Part shown: one piece after another, positions 7,849 through 15,054 of the stretch | Numbering within the stretch: the stretch's first letter is position 1 | How the letters are laid out: each line of letters starts with the position of its first letter | Assembly: GCA_947630665.1 (NCBI GenBank) | Contig: CANRID010000013.1 | Location: forward strand, 1-53,884 | Origin: an uncultured Bacteroidales bacterium | Lineage (GTDB): Bacteria > Bacteroidota > Bacteroidia > Bacteroidales > UBA932 | Direction: 5' to 3' | Length of the DNA stretch: 53,884 nt | Notes under the pieces: model-generated | Databases searched by the model: none | What the model saw: only the letters and a program-made list of their open reading frames with translations | What the model was told of the DNA's origin: nothing | Position numbers and translations under genes: made by a program

Positions 7849-9252
7849 CTATTGAATTGTATTGATAATTCTGTTGGCAGGATTCAGCGGTTTCTGGTCA
7901 GACAACACCAATGTCTTGACCATCTGCAGTGTTCCCTGTTTGTACTTTTGAAAATGCGCCGATGCTATGTGCGACCTGTATGCCTCCGCGCTGGCATAGG
8001 TTTCGAGAATCGTAATCCGGCAAGGGTTATCCTGCTCCGCCACGGCGTACATGGTCAGTACGCCCGGCTCGGTGCGCAGGGAGATTTCGCCGACTTCGGC
8101 CGCATATTTCATGTATTCCTCCAGGTATTCGGGATAAACCTCTATCTTCGACAGACGCACGATGCCGTCTGGCTGCATGGGCTGTTTGGAGCACATTCCC
8201 TGTGCCTTGTCCTTCCTCGTCTCAGGATTTGTTTGCCGGACAGACCGGCCGCCGAACAGGGCCTTCGCATTTCCTGCCATGATGTCGTCCGCATACGGTG
8301 CCGTCTGTTCGTCTTCGGCCAGCCGCGACCGCAGGCTTTTCAGCGCCTCGGTCAGGACGGCTGCCGGTTGATAAGGATAATCGGAACCGTACAGCAGATG
8401 ATCGGGCGTAGTGAGGGTCAGCAGGGATTTCACGACGTCGGGCGTCGCCCCTCCGGCAAGGTCGTAATAGAGGCGGGAGAGGTTGGCTTCCCAATCGACC
8501 GCCTGCATATAGCCTTTTGCCTGCATTGCCGGCAGAATGGCTTTCATGCGCGGGACGGCCAACGGCAAAAACGACCCGCAGTGCGGCACGACAATCCGAA
8601 GGCCGGCATAACGGGCCGGCACGTTGCGGGCAATCATATTGAGGACTGCACGCGTGGTTTCGGAAGGATATTCGTAAACGGCGAGCGGTGCGGTGGCGAT
8701 GATGTCTTCGTTTACCGGAGACGGCTTGTGCGGATGCAGGAGGATGACCGCCTTGCGCTCGTTCAGCACCGCCATCAGCGGGTCGAGCGCTTCGTCGCCT
8801 ACATACTGCCCCCGGCTGTTCGTCGCGAGCTTGATGCCGTCCGCGCCGAGCGTATCGAGTGCATAAACGGCCTCTTCGATGGCCGCCTTCACATCGGGCA
8901 GGGGCAATGAAGCGCAGAACAGGAACTTGTCGGGATAGTCGGCTTTCAGTTTTGCACAGGCTTCATTGTAACGGCGCACCGCTTTCCGGCACTCCTCCGT
9001 ATCTCCGAAATAAGGTTGGGGTGCAGGCATGGAGAGCAGACTGGTTCCGATGCCCGCCGCTTCCATGAATTTCAGGTGAGCGGATACGTCCCATTCAGGC
9101 AAAGGAAATGTTTCTTCCATGACAGCCCCATGCCTTTCGAGCAGCGCCTTGAATTCGGGCAATATATTGTGGCAATGCACATCGACAGCCTGTTGCGCCG
9201 TCGCCGTAAAAAGCGGGAACATAAACGAGAGTATAAAAATAATCCGCTTCAT
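7849..9252 (-). CDS. Exported amidohydrolase fused to an ABM domain
   Basis: I set the start at the ATG ending 9252, which has GGAG 7 bp upstream and begins MKRIIFILSFMFPLFTATAQ, a signal peptide. The longer frame to 9300 runs into the flavodoxin gene. The product has 467 residues. Residues about 20-335 are an amidohydrolase-2 (ACMSD-like) barrel: VDVHCHNILPEF opens it with HxH, IVLLHPHKPS and VPHCGSF add histidines, and LLYGSDYPY gives the final Asp. Residues about 370-465 (IVRLSKIEVYPEYLEEY through SAHFQKYKQGTL) form an antibiotic-biosynthesis-monooxygenase (ABM) domain. Family members decarboxylate or hydrolyse aromatic-derived acids, while ABM domains often oxidise quinols. The real substrate is unknown. 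Confidence 0.88.
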   Translation of the reverse strand: MKRIIFILSFMFPLFTATAQQAVDVHCHNILPEFKALLERHGAVMEETFPLPEWDVSAHLKFMEAAGIGTSLLSMPAPQPYFGDTEECRKAVRRYNEACAKLKADYPDKFLFCASLPLPDVKAAIEEAVYALDTLGADGIKLATNSRGQYVGDEALDPLMAVLNERKAVILLHPHKPSPVNEDIIATAPLAVYEYPSETTRAVLNMIARNVPARYAGLRIVVPHCGSFLPLAVPRMKAILPAMQAKGYMQAVDWEANLSRLYYDLAGGATPDVVKSLLTLTTPDHLLYGSDYPYQPAAVLTEALKSLRSRLAEDEQTAPYADDIMAGNAKALFGGRSVRQTNPETRKDKAQGMCSKQPMQPDGIVRLSKIEVYPEYLEEYMKYAAEVGEISLRTEPGVLTMYAVAEQDNPCRITILETYASAEAYRSHIASAHFQKYKQGTLQMVKTLVLSDQKPLNPANRIINTIQ

Positions 9253-9266
9253 CGGTTGTCTCCACT

Positions 9267-9827
9267 CTATTTCACGCCGGGGGCGACACGTTCTGCCCAC
9301 TGGCGGATGGACGCTTCGCCGAGACTGTTCAACAGTTTCCCTTCGGCCCAGTTCAGTTCCGGATATTCGGCTTTCAGACTTTTTACGCTGTGGTCTATTC
9401 CGCTGCCTCCCGATGTGGCAAACGGAACGATTGTCTTGCCTTTCAGGTCATGATTTTCGATGAATGTATTGATTACCCGCGGTGCGAGGTTCCACCAGAT
9501 AGGATAACCGATAAAAATGACGTCGTAAGCGGCCACGTCCAACTTTTTGCCTGCAAGGGCGGGACGCGACTTCGGATCGTTCATCTCCACCGAACTGCGC
9601 GACCGTCTGTCATTCCAATTGAGATCGGCGCTTGTGTAAGATCGGGCAGGCGTAATCGCATAGCATTCCCCGCCCGTAATGTCAGCCAGTTTTTCTGCTG
9701 CCCGGGCCGTCGTTCCCGTTGCCGAAAAATAGGCGACCAAAATACGTTTGCCGTTATTCTGTGCCATAATCTGTGTGTTTGTAATTAAAAGTGTAACAAT
9801 TGCGAATAAAAGAGTTTTTGCTTTCAT
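9267..9827 (-). CDS. Exported flavodoxin
   Basis: A 186-residue flavodoxin with a signal peptide ending about MAQ at residue 23, placing it outside the cytoplasm. YFSATGTTARAAEKLA is the FMN phosphate-binding loop, IGYPIWWNLAPRVINTF contains aromatic residues that usually flank the flavin ring, and PFATSGGSGI is the third flavin loop. It is the first gene of an operon with the amidohydrolase-ABM and CMD-cupin genes (14 bp gap to the former). Its upstream region holds a -7 box and two direct-repeat operators. Most flavodoxins are cytoplasmic electron carriers, so an exported one raises the question of how it acquires FMN and electrons. Confidence 0.9.
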   Translation of the reverse strand: MKAKTLLFAIVTLLITNTQIMAQNNGKRILVAYFSATGTTARAAEKLADITGGECYAITPARSYTSADLNWNDRRSRSSVEMNDPKSRPALAGKKLDVAAYDVIFIGYPIWWNLAPRVINTFIENHDLKGKTIVPFATSGGSGIDHSVKSLKAEYPELNWAEGKLLNSLGEASIRQWAERVAPGVK

Positions 9828-9888
9828 ATCTTCATTTCATTTCGATTTTCTTGATAAAACACATCTTCCGTTTTTCATATTCCGAATG

Positions 9889-9896
9889 CAAAAGTA
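9889..9896 (-). promoter_or_regulatory. -7 box of the flavodoxin operon
   Basis: On the minus strand this reads TACTTTTG (TAnnTTTG). It lies 61 bp before the flavodoxin ATG. No good -33 TTTG is visible. Instead the proximal copy of an AraC-type direct repeat begins exactly 22 bp upstream, as expected for a promoter that needs an activator. Confidence 0.65.
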
Positions 9897-9918
9897 GGAA
9901 GAACGTCTCGCACCGATT

Positions 9919-9935
9919 TTGCTGCGAGGCTCAAA
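9919..9935 (-). promoter_or_regulatory. Proximal AraC-type operator of the flavodoxin operon
   Basis: The plus strand reads TTGCTGCGAGGCTCAAA. It matches the copy at 9941-9957 at 15 of 17 positions, in the same orientation, with start-to-start spacing of 22 bp (about two helical turns). This fits tandem binding by the two helix-turn-helix units of an AraC dimer. Binding is inferred, not shown. Confidence 0.65.
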
Positions 9936-9940
9936 ATGCT

Positions 9941-9957
9941 TTGCTGTGCGGCTCAAA
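9941..9957 (-). promoter_or_regulatory. Distal AraC-type operator of the flavodoxin operon
   Basis: The plus strand reads TTGCTGTGCGGCTCAAA, the second direct repeat. Its last 5 bp overlap the 3' end of the AraC-type gene. A third, more diverged copy lies upstream of that gene at 10816-10830. Confidence 0.65.
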
Positions 9958-10768
9958 TCATGCTGGGTGCATAGCCGTATGTCTCCTTATAGATTTTCGA
10001 GAAATGGGAAAGATTCTTGAATCCTACATCGAAGCAGACTTCCGTTACCTTTTTCTTGCCGGATTTTATCAGGTCGTGTGCGGCCTCCAACCGCCGTTTG
10101 ATAAGCCATTTCTGTGGCGTGAGATTGCTCACTTTCGCAAAATCGCGTTTGAATGTCGCCAGACTGCGGCCGGTATAACTTGCAATGTCTTCCATCGACA
10201 AGTCATACATGTAGTTTTCGTTCAGATAATCGAGAATGTCGATTTTCCAGGGATCGACAAAATCGAACAGCGAGGCATACAGGCTCTTGTCGGTATTGAG
10301 CAGCACATAGACCCCTTCTGTCATTTTCAGTTTCAACACATCGTCGGAAGGCCGCACACCCGCATCGAAATAAGGGATCAACGACTCGAACAGACTGCGT
10401 ATGTCCGGACGGTTATTCGGCAATACCCGCAGGCTCACTTTTTCCCGTTTCGATTCCATGCGAATCTCTTTCCTGTCGAGCGTTTGATAGAACTCCCGCA
10501 AAAACGGTTTCGTAAATTTCAGCACGATGGAGCGATACGGATGCTCCGGGTCGGCATGTTTCTGCAGCCACATCCGGTTATCCCGCCGCATGAAAGCGCA
10601 CTCGCCCGGATGCAATACCGTCTTCTTTCCACGTTCCTCTATTTCCAATCCGCCGGAACACAGATAGATAAGCGTATGTTCCCGATTCTCGTGGGCACAG
10701 CCTCTATCGTCGGTGAAAAAACTTGCTATAAGGATGTTCGAGCAGTCGAACACTTCTAATCGTTCCAT
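9953..10768 (-). CDS. AraC-family transcriptional regulator
   Basis: The start at the ATG ending 10768 is chosen because AGGAG lies 7-8 bp upstream and the longer frame to 10978 runs through the promoter region with non-AraC-like sequence. The product has 271 residues. Residues 1-160 are a cupin-like sensing domain (IYLCSGGLEIEERGKK, LHPGECAFM). Residues about 170-271 hold the two helix-turn-helix units: LSMEDIASYTGRSLATFKRD, then TEVCFDVGFKNLSHFSKIYK. It sits upstream of the exported redox operon on the same strand, 125 bp away, and the repeats in that gap and upstream of its own start suggest it controls both. The inducer is unknown. Confidence 0.92.
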   Translation of the reverse strand: MERLEVFDCSNILIASFFTDDRGCAHENREHTLIYLCSGGLEIEERGKKTVLHPGECAFMRRDNRMWLQKHADPEHPYRSIVLKFTKPFLREFYQTLDRKEIRMESKREKVSLRVLPNNRPDIRSLFESLIPYFDAGVRPSDDVLKLKMTEGVYVLLNTDKSLYASLFDFVDPWKIDILDYLNENYMYDLSMEDIASYTGRSLATFKRDFAKVSNLTPQKWLIKRRLEAAHDLIKSGKKKVTEVCFDVGFKNLSHFSKIYKETYGYAPSMI

Positions 10769-10785
10769 ATCAATCTCCTTTTTTA

Positions 10786-10793
10786 CAAAAATA
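10786..10793 (-). promoter_or_regulatory. -7 box of the AraC-type gene
   Basis: Minus-strand TATTTTTG (TAnnTTTG), 17 bp before the ATG, leaving a short leader that still contains the AGGAG ribosome site. The operator copy at 10816 begins 22 bp upstream, the same distance as at the flavodoxin promoter. Confidence 0.6.
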
Positions 10794-10815
10794 AGGATTT
10801 GTATGAATCCGTGTT

Positions 10816-10830
10816 TTGTTGTACGGCTCA
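10816..10830 (-). promoter_or_regulatory. AraC-type operator upstream of the regulator gene
   Basis: The plus strand reads TTGTTGTACGGCTCA, matching the distal flavodoxin-operon repeat at 13 of 15 positions. Only one good copy is visible here, which suggests weaker binding or a different outcome, such as autoregulation. Confidence 0.55.
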
Positions 10831-10922
10831 TTTTTACAATTGGAGCATCGGGCGGCCCGGATATCGGAGAAGAAAATAAAAGCGGCGGCGCACGGGGCAA
10901 AGCCAAAAAATTCCAATAATAG

Positions 10923-10952
10923 TTGCAGGTAAAAAAATAATCCCTATCTTTG
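10923..10952 (+). promoter_or_regulatory. Promoter of rpsO
   Basis: TTG (10923-10925) and TATCTTTG (10945-10952) are separated by 19 bp, close to the Bacteroidetes vegetative promoter consensus. The ATG follows 45 bp after the -7 box. Confidence 0.7.
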
Positions 10953-10997
10953 CACTCCCCGATTTTGGGACAAAACAATTAATAATCGCTTAGCAAA

Positions 10998-11273
10998 ATG
11001 TCAGAATATTTAGCATCGGACAAAAAGCAAGAGATTTTCGGTAAATACGGAAAGTCTAATAAGGACACCGGCTCACCTGAAAGCCAGATAGCCCTATTTT
11101 CCTACCGTATCGCTCACCTTTCCGAACATCTGAAAAACAACAAAAAGGACTTTGGCACCCAAAGATCCCTGCTCAGATTGGTAGGTAAAAGGCGTCGTCT
11201 TCTGGATTATCTCAAATCCAAAGACATCGAGAGATACAGGAATATTGTGAAGGCGTTGAACCTTCGTAAATAA
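10998..11273 (+). CDS. rpsO: 30S ribosomal protein S15
   Basis: A 91-residue S15, about the usual length, with the family signature around TGSPESQIALFSYRIAHLSEHL and the RRRLLDYLK helix near the C-terminus. S15 binds 16S rRNA early in assembly of the 30S platform. The gene has its own promoter and is followed closely by a strong terminator, so it appears monocistronic. In many bacteria rpsO is directly followed by pnp. Here a META-domain gene on the opposite strand lies between them. Confidence 0.97.
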   Translation: MSEYLASDKKQEIFGKYGKSNKDTGSPESQIALFSYRIAHLSEHLKNNKKDFGTQRSLLRLVGKRRRLLDYLKSKDIERYRNIVKALNLRK

Positions 11274-11291
11274 TAAAGAAAAAACATGGGA

Positions 11292-11323
11292 AAAGGGGAT
11301 GATTGCTGCGAGTCATCCCCTTT
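11292..11323. terminator. Intrinsic terminator between rpsO and the META gene
   Basis: Perfect 11-bp stem AAAGGGGATGA (11292-11302) with TCATCCCCTTT (11313-11323), 10-nt loop, followed by CTTCTTTT on the plus strand. The minus strand also ends in a T-rich run after the stem, so it may serve both converging genes. Confidence 0.85.
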
Positions 11324-11405
11324 CTTCTTTTATCCGTGACCCATTCTTCCGAAGCCCTTTTCAAATATCCGGCTCTTCCGAATTTTGCCATTTGCTCAAT
11401 ATCCG

Positions 11406-12410
11406 TCAATCCTCCGGTACCTGTGTTATACGGACCAGTCCTAATTTCTTCTGTACGGTATCCTCAGTTCCGGAGACGGTCTCCGTTGAACTTTCTTTTT
11501 TCCCAAGCTCCATTATCTGGGTTCCCTGAGCATCGTATAATATCGCACGGCTCCCGGATAATACATAAAAAGACTTCATTTCATTGAGAGCCCGGAGGAT
11601 CATCTGCTCCGTTTCCATATCCCCGCACATCATCATGGTCGTTGCGATAGAACCCGGAACAAGCGACCGGGGATTCCCCTCCTGCTGAGAATAATTTCCC
11701 TGAAACGTATTGCATCCGCCGTTTCCGTAAATTTTGTTTTCCCGGGTATCGAAACCTATAAAAGGAACCTTTGCGCTCTTCCCGACAGGTTTCCCGTTTA
11801 CCGTACAGATCAGCCATTCGCCGTTCAGGGCTTCTATTCCTTCGGAATAACGGATATGCCTGTGTCTGTCTCCTTCCGGAGATCCGTTGTCTATAACTTC
11901 CGTTCCCTCGGCTGAAGCCACTCCAATACTGTCTTTTTCAACTTGTTCTTCTTTAGTACTCTTTTGCAGAACCATAATCTGTTTCCCCTCCGTATCATAT
12001 AAGGCGACCTTATCGCCCCGGGCGGGTCCCGATTCGCCTGCCGGCGCAAAAGAAGCCACTTCAGGCAAAGTCTCCAGAATGCTGAGTTCGAGAGCCATGT
12101 CCGGACATGCCATACGGGTGGTCGCCACAGGACCTATCGACAGGGCCCCCGGTTTGAGCGAATCCGCCTCGAATGAACCCATCATCCGGTTGCATCCGGC
12201 ATTCCCGTAAATACGTCGGGCCGCATAATCGAATCCGATAAACGGAGTATTCCCCAATGAATCTGCCTGCACCGTCTGGCCGTTTACTTCCGCAATTGTC
12301 CACTCGCCGTCCAAGGCGGAAGGAGACATCACGTTCGACTCAGTCCCGCACGAAAACGGCAAAATAAGAGTTAAGCACATAAGCCTTAGAAAAAAAACCG
12401 TTTTTTTCAT
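11406..12410 (-). CDS. Lipoprotein with two META domains
   Basis: A 334-residue protein with an N-terminal hydrophobic signal ending in a possible lipobox (PFSC, C21; the -3 Pro is atypical). Two META/HslJ-like domains follow: LDGEWTIAEVNGQTV to YGNAGCNRMMGSF (about 34-80 onward), and LNGEWLICTVNGKPV to YGNGGCNTFQGNY (about 195-240 onward). Both contain the typical GCN pair and later MACPDM or MMCGDM segments, so the second looks like an internal duplication. A low-complexity linker joins them. HslJ has been linked to stress tolerance, but META domains have no defined activity. The gene lies inverted between rpsO and pnp. Confidence 0.85.
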   Translation of the reverse strand: MKKTVFFLRLMCLTLILPFSCGTESNVMSPSALDGEWTIAEVNGQTVQADSLGNTPFIGFDYAARRIYGNAGCNRMMGSFEADSLKPGALSIGPVATTRMACPDMALELSILETLPEVASFAPAGESGPARGDKVALYDTEGKQIMVLQKSTKEEQVEKDSIGVASAEGTEVIDNGSPEGDRHRHIRYSEGIEALNGEWLICTVNGKPVGKSAKVPFIGFDTRENKIYGNGGCNTFQGNYSQQEGNPRSLVPGSIATTMMMCGDMETEQMILRALNEMKSFYVLSGSRAILYDAQGTQIMELGKKESSTETVSGTEDTVQKKLGLVRITQVPED

Positions 12411-12523
12411 AATATCCGTTTCATTAATTGATTTATGCTGGTAAAGATACGATAAATTTCAACTGGAAAGTCGGGAAACAGACATAATTTACGGGGAAAA
12501 CTCTCCCGATAACGAATTATTTA

Positions 12524-12531
12524 TATCTTTG
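12524..12531 (+). promoter_or_regulatory. Candidate -7 box of pnp
   Basis: TATCTTTG matches TAnnTTTG. No convincing -33 element is visible. Transcription from here would give a leader of about 120 nt containing the inverted repeats described separately. Confidence 0.5.
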
Positions 12532-12579
12532 TAAGATATTTGCAAAATTTTTTATAAAATACACGGCCTGCCAACAAAG

Positions 12580-12646
12580 GCGACTCGCGGCGGGAAGTGT
12601 TGCTGAAAGAATTAATAATAAACTCTCATCGGGAGAGGCGAGTCGC
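12580..12646 (+). promoter_or_regulatory. Structured leader of pnp, possible autoregulatory hairpin
   Basis: GCGACTCGC (12580-12588) is the perfect reverse complement of GCGAGTCGC (12638-12646), enclosing 49 nt. Inside it CTCTC (12623-12627) pairs with GAGAG (12633-12637) around ATCGG. The outer stem closes 11 nt before the ATG. In Escherichia coli, pnp is autoregulated through a leader stem cut by RNase III. That this leader works likewise is inference. Confidence 0.5.
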
Positions 12647-12657
12647 ATTTGAAAAAT

Positions 12658-14976
12658 ATGAATGTAGTGAAAAAGGCCATCTTATTAGACGATGGCAGAA
12701 CCATTGAAATTGAGACCGGTAAATTAGCCAAGCAGGCCGATGGAGCGGTAGTTGTCAAAATGGGAAACACAATGCTTCTGGCTGCGGTCACCTGCGCCAA
12801 GGAAGCTAAAGAAGATGTGGATTTCATGCCTTTGCAGGTAGATTACAAAGAGAAATTCGCCGCCGCCGGAAGATTCCCCGGAGGCTTCATGAAACGGGAG
12901 GGCAGGGCCTCCGATTATGAAATCCTAATCGCCCGACTGATCGACCGCGCATTACGTCCTTTATTCCCGGATGATTTCCACGCAGAAGTTTTCGTAACCG
13001 TCAATCTTATTTCCGCCGATAAGGAGATCATGCCCGATGCCTTAGCGGGTCTGGCAGCCTCCGCAGCGCTGGCCGTAAGCGATATACCGTTCAACGGTCC
13101 TATATCCGAAGTAAGGGTGGCACGCATCAACGGGGAATTCTGCATCAATCCTACTTTTTCCGCTTTGGAAGAAGCGGATCTGGACATTATGGTAGCGGCG
13201 ACCCTCGACAACATCATGATGGTGGAAGGTGAAATGAAAGAGGTGAGCGAGAAGGTAATGCTGGATGCGATTAAGTTCGCCCACAATGAGATAAAGAAAC
13301 AATGCCAGGCCCAGATAGAACTGATGGCGGAAGTAGGCAAAACCGAAAAACGGACGTATTGCCACGAGAAAAACGATGAGGAACTCCGTCAGGCCGTTCA
13401 TGAATATTGTTATGACAAATGTTACGCCATCGCCAAGAGCGGCACCGCCAAACATGAAAGGACCGATGCCTTCGATGCGCTGGAACAGGAATTTTTGGAA
13501 ACGATACCGGAAGAGGAAAGAGAGGAAAAAACTCCGATGGTAGCCCGTTATTTCCATGCAGTAGAAAAAGAAGCGATGCGGAATATGATTCTGAACGAGG
13601 GTATCCGGTTAGACGGCCGCACCACCACCCAGATCCGCCCGATCTGGTGCGAAGTGGACTATCTTCCGTGCGCCCACGGCTCTGCAATCTTCACCCGCGG
13701 CGAAACCCAGTCCCTTACGACCGTAACCTTAGGGACGAAGTTAGATATGAAGGAAATGGATGAGGTATTGGTTCAGGGATCCGAGCCGTTCGTCCTCCAT
13801 TATAATTTCCCGCCGTTCTCTACGGGAGAGGCAAAAGCGCAAAGAGGAGTCGGCAGAAGGGAAATCGGACACGGCAACTTAGCTTACCGGGCCTTAAAAC
13901 CGATGGTTCCTACGGGAGAAGAAAACCCGTATGCCGTACGGGTAGTATCGGATATTCTGGAATCCAACGGTTCTTCCTCCATGGCTACGGTCTGCGCCGG
14001 CACCTTGGCATTGATGGATGCAGGTATCCAATTGAAAAAACCCGTATCCGGAATCGCCATGGGATTGATTTCCGACCCGAAAACCCAAAAATACGCCATT
14101 CTGTCCGATATTCTGGGAGATGAAGATCACTTGGGAGACATGGACTTTAAGGTAACCGGCACCAAAGACGGCATTACCGCCACCCAGATGGATATCAAAG
14201 TGGACGGTCTGTCTTACGATGTCCTGGAACAGGCGTTAGAACAGGCACGCCAGGGCCGCATGCATATTATGGGGGAGATGATGAAAACTATCAGCGCTCC
14301 GCGTCCAGATCTGAAACCGCACGCGCCTCGCATCGTCCAGATTACCATTCCGGGCGAATTTATCGGAGCAGTAATCGGAACCGGCGGAAAAGTCATCCAG
14401 GAAATCCAGAAAACGACAGGTACCACCATCACCATTACGGAACAGGATGAATTGGGTATCGTAGATATCTTCGGAGACAATAAAGAAGGGATGGATGCCG
14501 CCCTGAAATGGATCAAGGATATCACCACCGTTCCGGAAGAGGGGAACATCTATAAAGGCAAGGTCGTTTCCATTCTGGAATTCGGAGCTTTCGTACAGAT
14601 ATTGCCGGGCAAGGAAGGTCTGTTGCACATTTCCGAACTGGACTGGAAGAAAGTAGATAAAGTGGAGGATGTCCTGAAAGTCGGCGACGAGGTAGAGGTG
14701 AAACTGCTCGAAATCGACAGCAAGACCGGCAAGATGAGACTTTCGCGCAAAGCGCTTCTCGAAAAGCCGGAAGGATATGTAGAACCTGTACGCAGACCGC
14801 GTCCGGAAGGAGACAACCGCGGAAGGCGGGACGGCGGAGCCAGAAGGAATGACCGCGGCCCGAGAAGAGAGGATCGCGGCAGACGCGATGACAGGAGAGA
14901 CGACCGTCGGGACGAAAGAAGAGACAGCGGCAAAGAAGATTCCCGCGACGGCGGACAAAACAATCCGGCAGAATAA
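12658..14976 (+). CDS. pnp: Polyribonucleotide nucleotidyltransferase (PNPase)
   Basis: A phosphorolytic 3'-5' exoribonuclease of RNA turnover. I use the ATG at 12658 (772 residues) rather than the TTG nine bases upstream. Two RNase PH-like domains flank a helical linker: the first includes [13 protein letters not shown], the second [20 protein letters not shown]. Then come a KH domain ([20 protein letters not shown], with the GxxG loop) and an S1 domain ([20 protein letters not shown]). Residues 712-772 form an Arg/Asp/Gly-rich tail of RGG-like and RRD repeats, probably RNA-binding, longer than in many PNPases. It follows a structured leader and ends at a strong terminator. Confidence 0.97.
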   Translation: MNVVKKAILLDDGRTIEIETGKLAKQADGAVVVKMGNTMLLAAVTCAKEAKEDVDFMPLQVDYKEKFAAAGRFPGGFMKREGRASDYEILIARLIDRALRPLFPDDFHAEVFVTVNLISADKEIMPDALAGLAASAALAVSDIPFNGPISEVRVARINGEFCINPTFSALEEADLDIMVAATLDNIMMVEGEMKEVSEKVMLDAIKFAHNEIKKQCQAQIELMAEVGKTEKRTYCHEKNDEELRQAVHEYCYDKCYAIAKSGTAKHERTDAFDALEQEFLETIPEEEREEKTPMVARYFHAVEKEAMRNMILNEGIRLDGRTTTQIRPIWCEVDYLPCAHGSAIFTRGETQSLTTVTLGTKLDMKEMDEVLVQGSEPFVLHYNFPPFSTGEAKAQRGVGRREIGHGNLAYRALKPMVPTGEENPYAVRVVSDILESNGSSSMATVCAGTLALMDAGIQLKKPVSGIAMGLISDPKTQKYAILSDILGDEDHLGDMDFKVTGTKDGITATQMDIKVDGLSYDVLEQALEQARQGRMHIMGEMMKTISAPRPDLKPHAPRIVQITIPGEFIGAVIGTGGKVIQEIQKTTGTTITITEQDELGIVDIFGDNKEGMDAALKWIKDITTVPEEGNIYKGKVVSILEFGAFVQILPGKEGLLHISELDWKKVDKVEDVLKVGDEVEVKLLEIDSKTGKMRLSRKALLEKPEGYVEPVRRPRPEGDNRGRRDGGARRNDRGPRREDRGRRDDRRDDRRDERRDSGKEDSRDGGQNNPAE

Positions 14977-14999
14977 TCTCCTTCCACGGGAAACATGGA

Positions 15000-15036
15000 A
15001 AAGGGGATGGCTCGACAATAAAAAGCCATCCCCTTT
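15000..15036. terminator. Terminator shared by pnp and the DAACS symporter gene
   Basis: Perfect 13-bp stem AAAGGGGATGGCT (15000-15012) with AGCCATCCCCTTT (15024-15036), 11-nt loop, T-rich on both sides. It lies between converging genes and resembles the rpsO terminator, which shares the upstream ACATGG and AAAGGGGATG core. Confidence 0.85.
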
Positions 15037-15054
15037 ATTTTCAATAATTCTCTT

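Noticed and set aside
9253-9300. Longer start for the amidohydrolase
   Set aside because: The extension overlaps the flavodoxin gene and hides the signal peptide. The ATG ending 9252 has a GGAG site.
10769-10978. Longer start for the AraC-family gene
   Set aside because: The extension contains the promoter, the operator copy and part of the rpsO promoter region, and is not AraC-like.
14236-15018. Long minus-strand frame of 260 codons
   Set aside because: It is antisense to pnp, has no family signature and no ribosome site. The pnp frame is certain.
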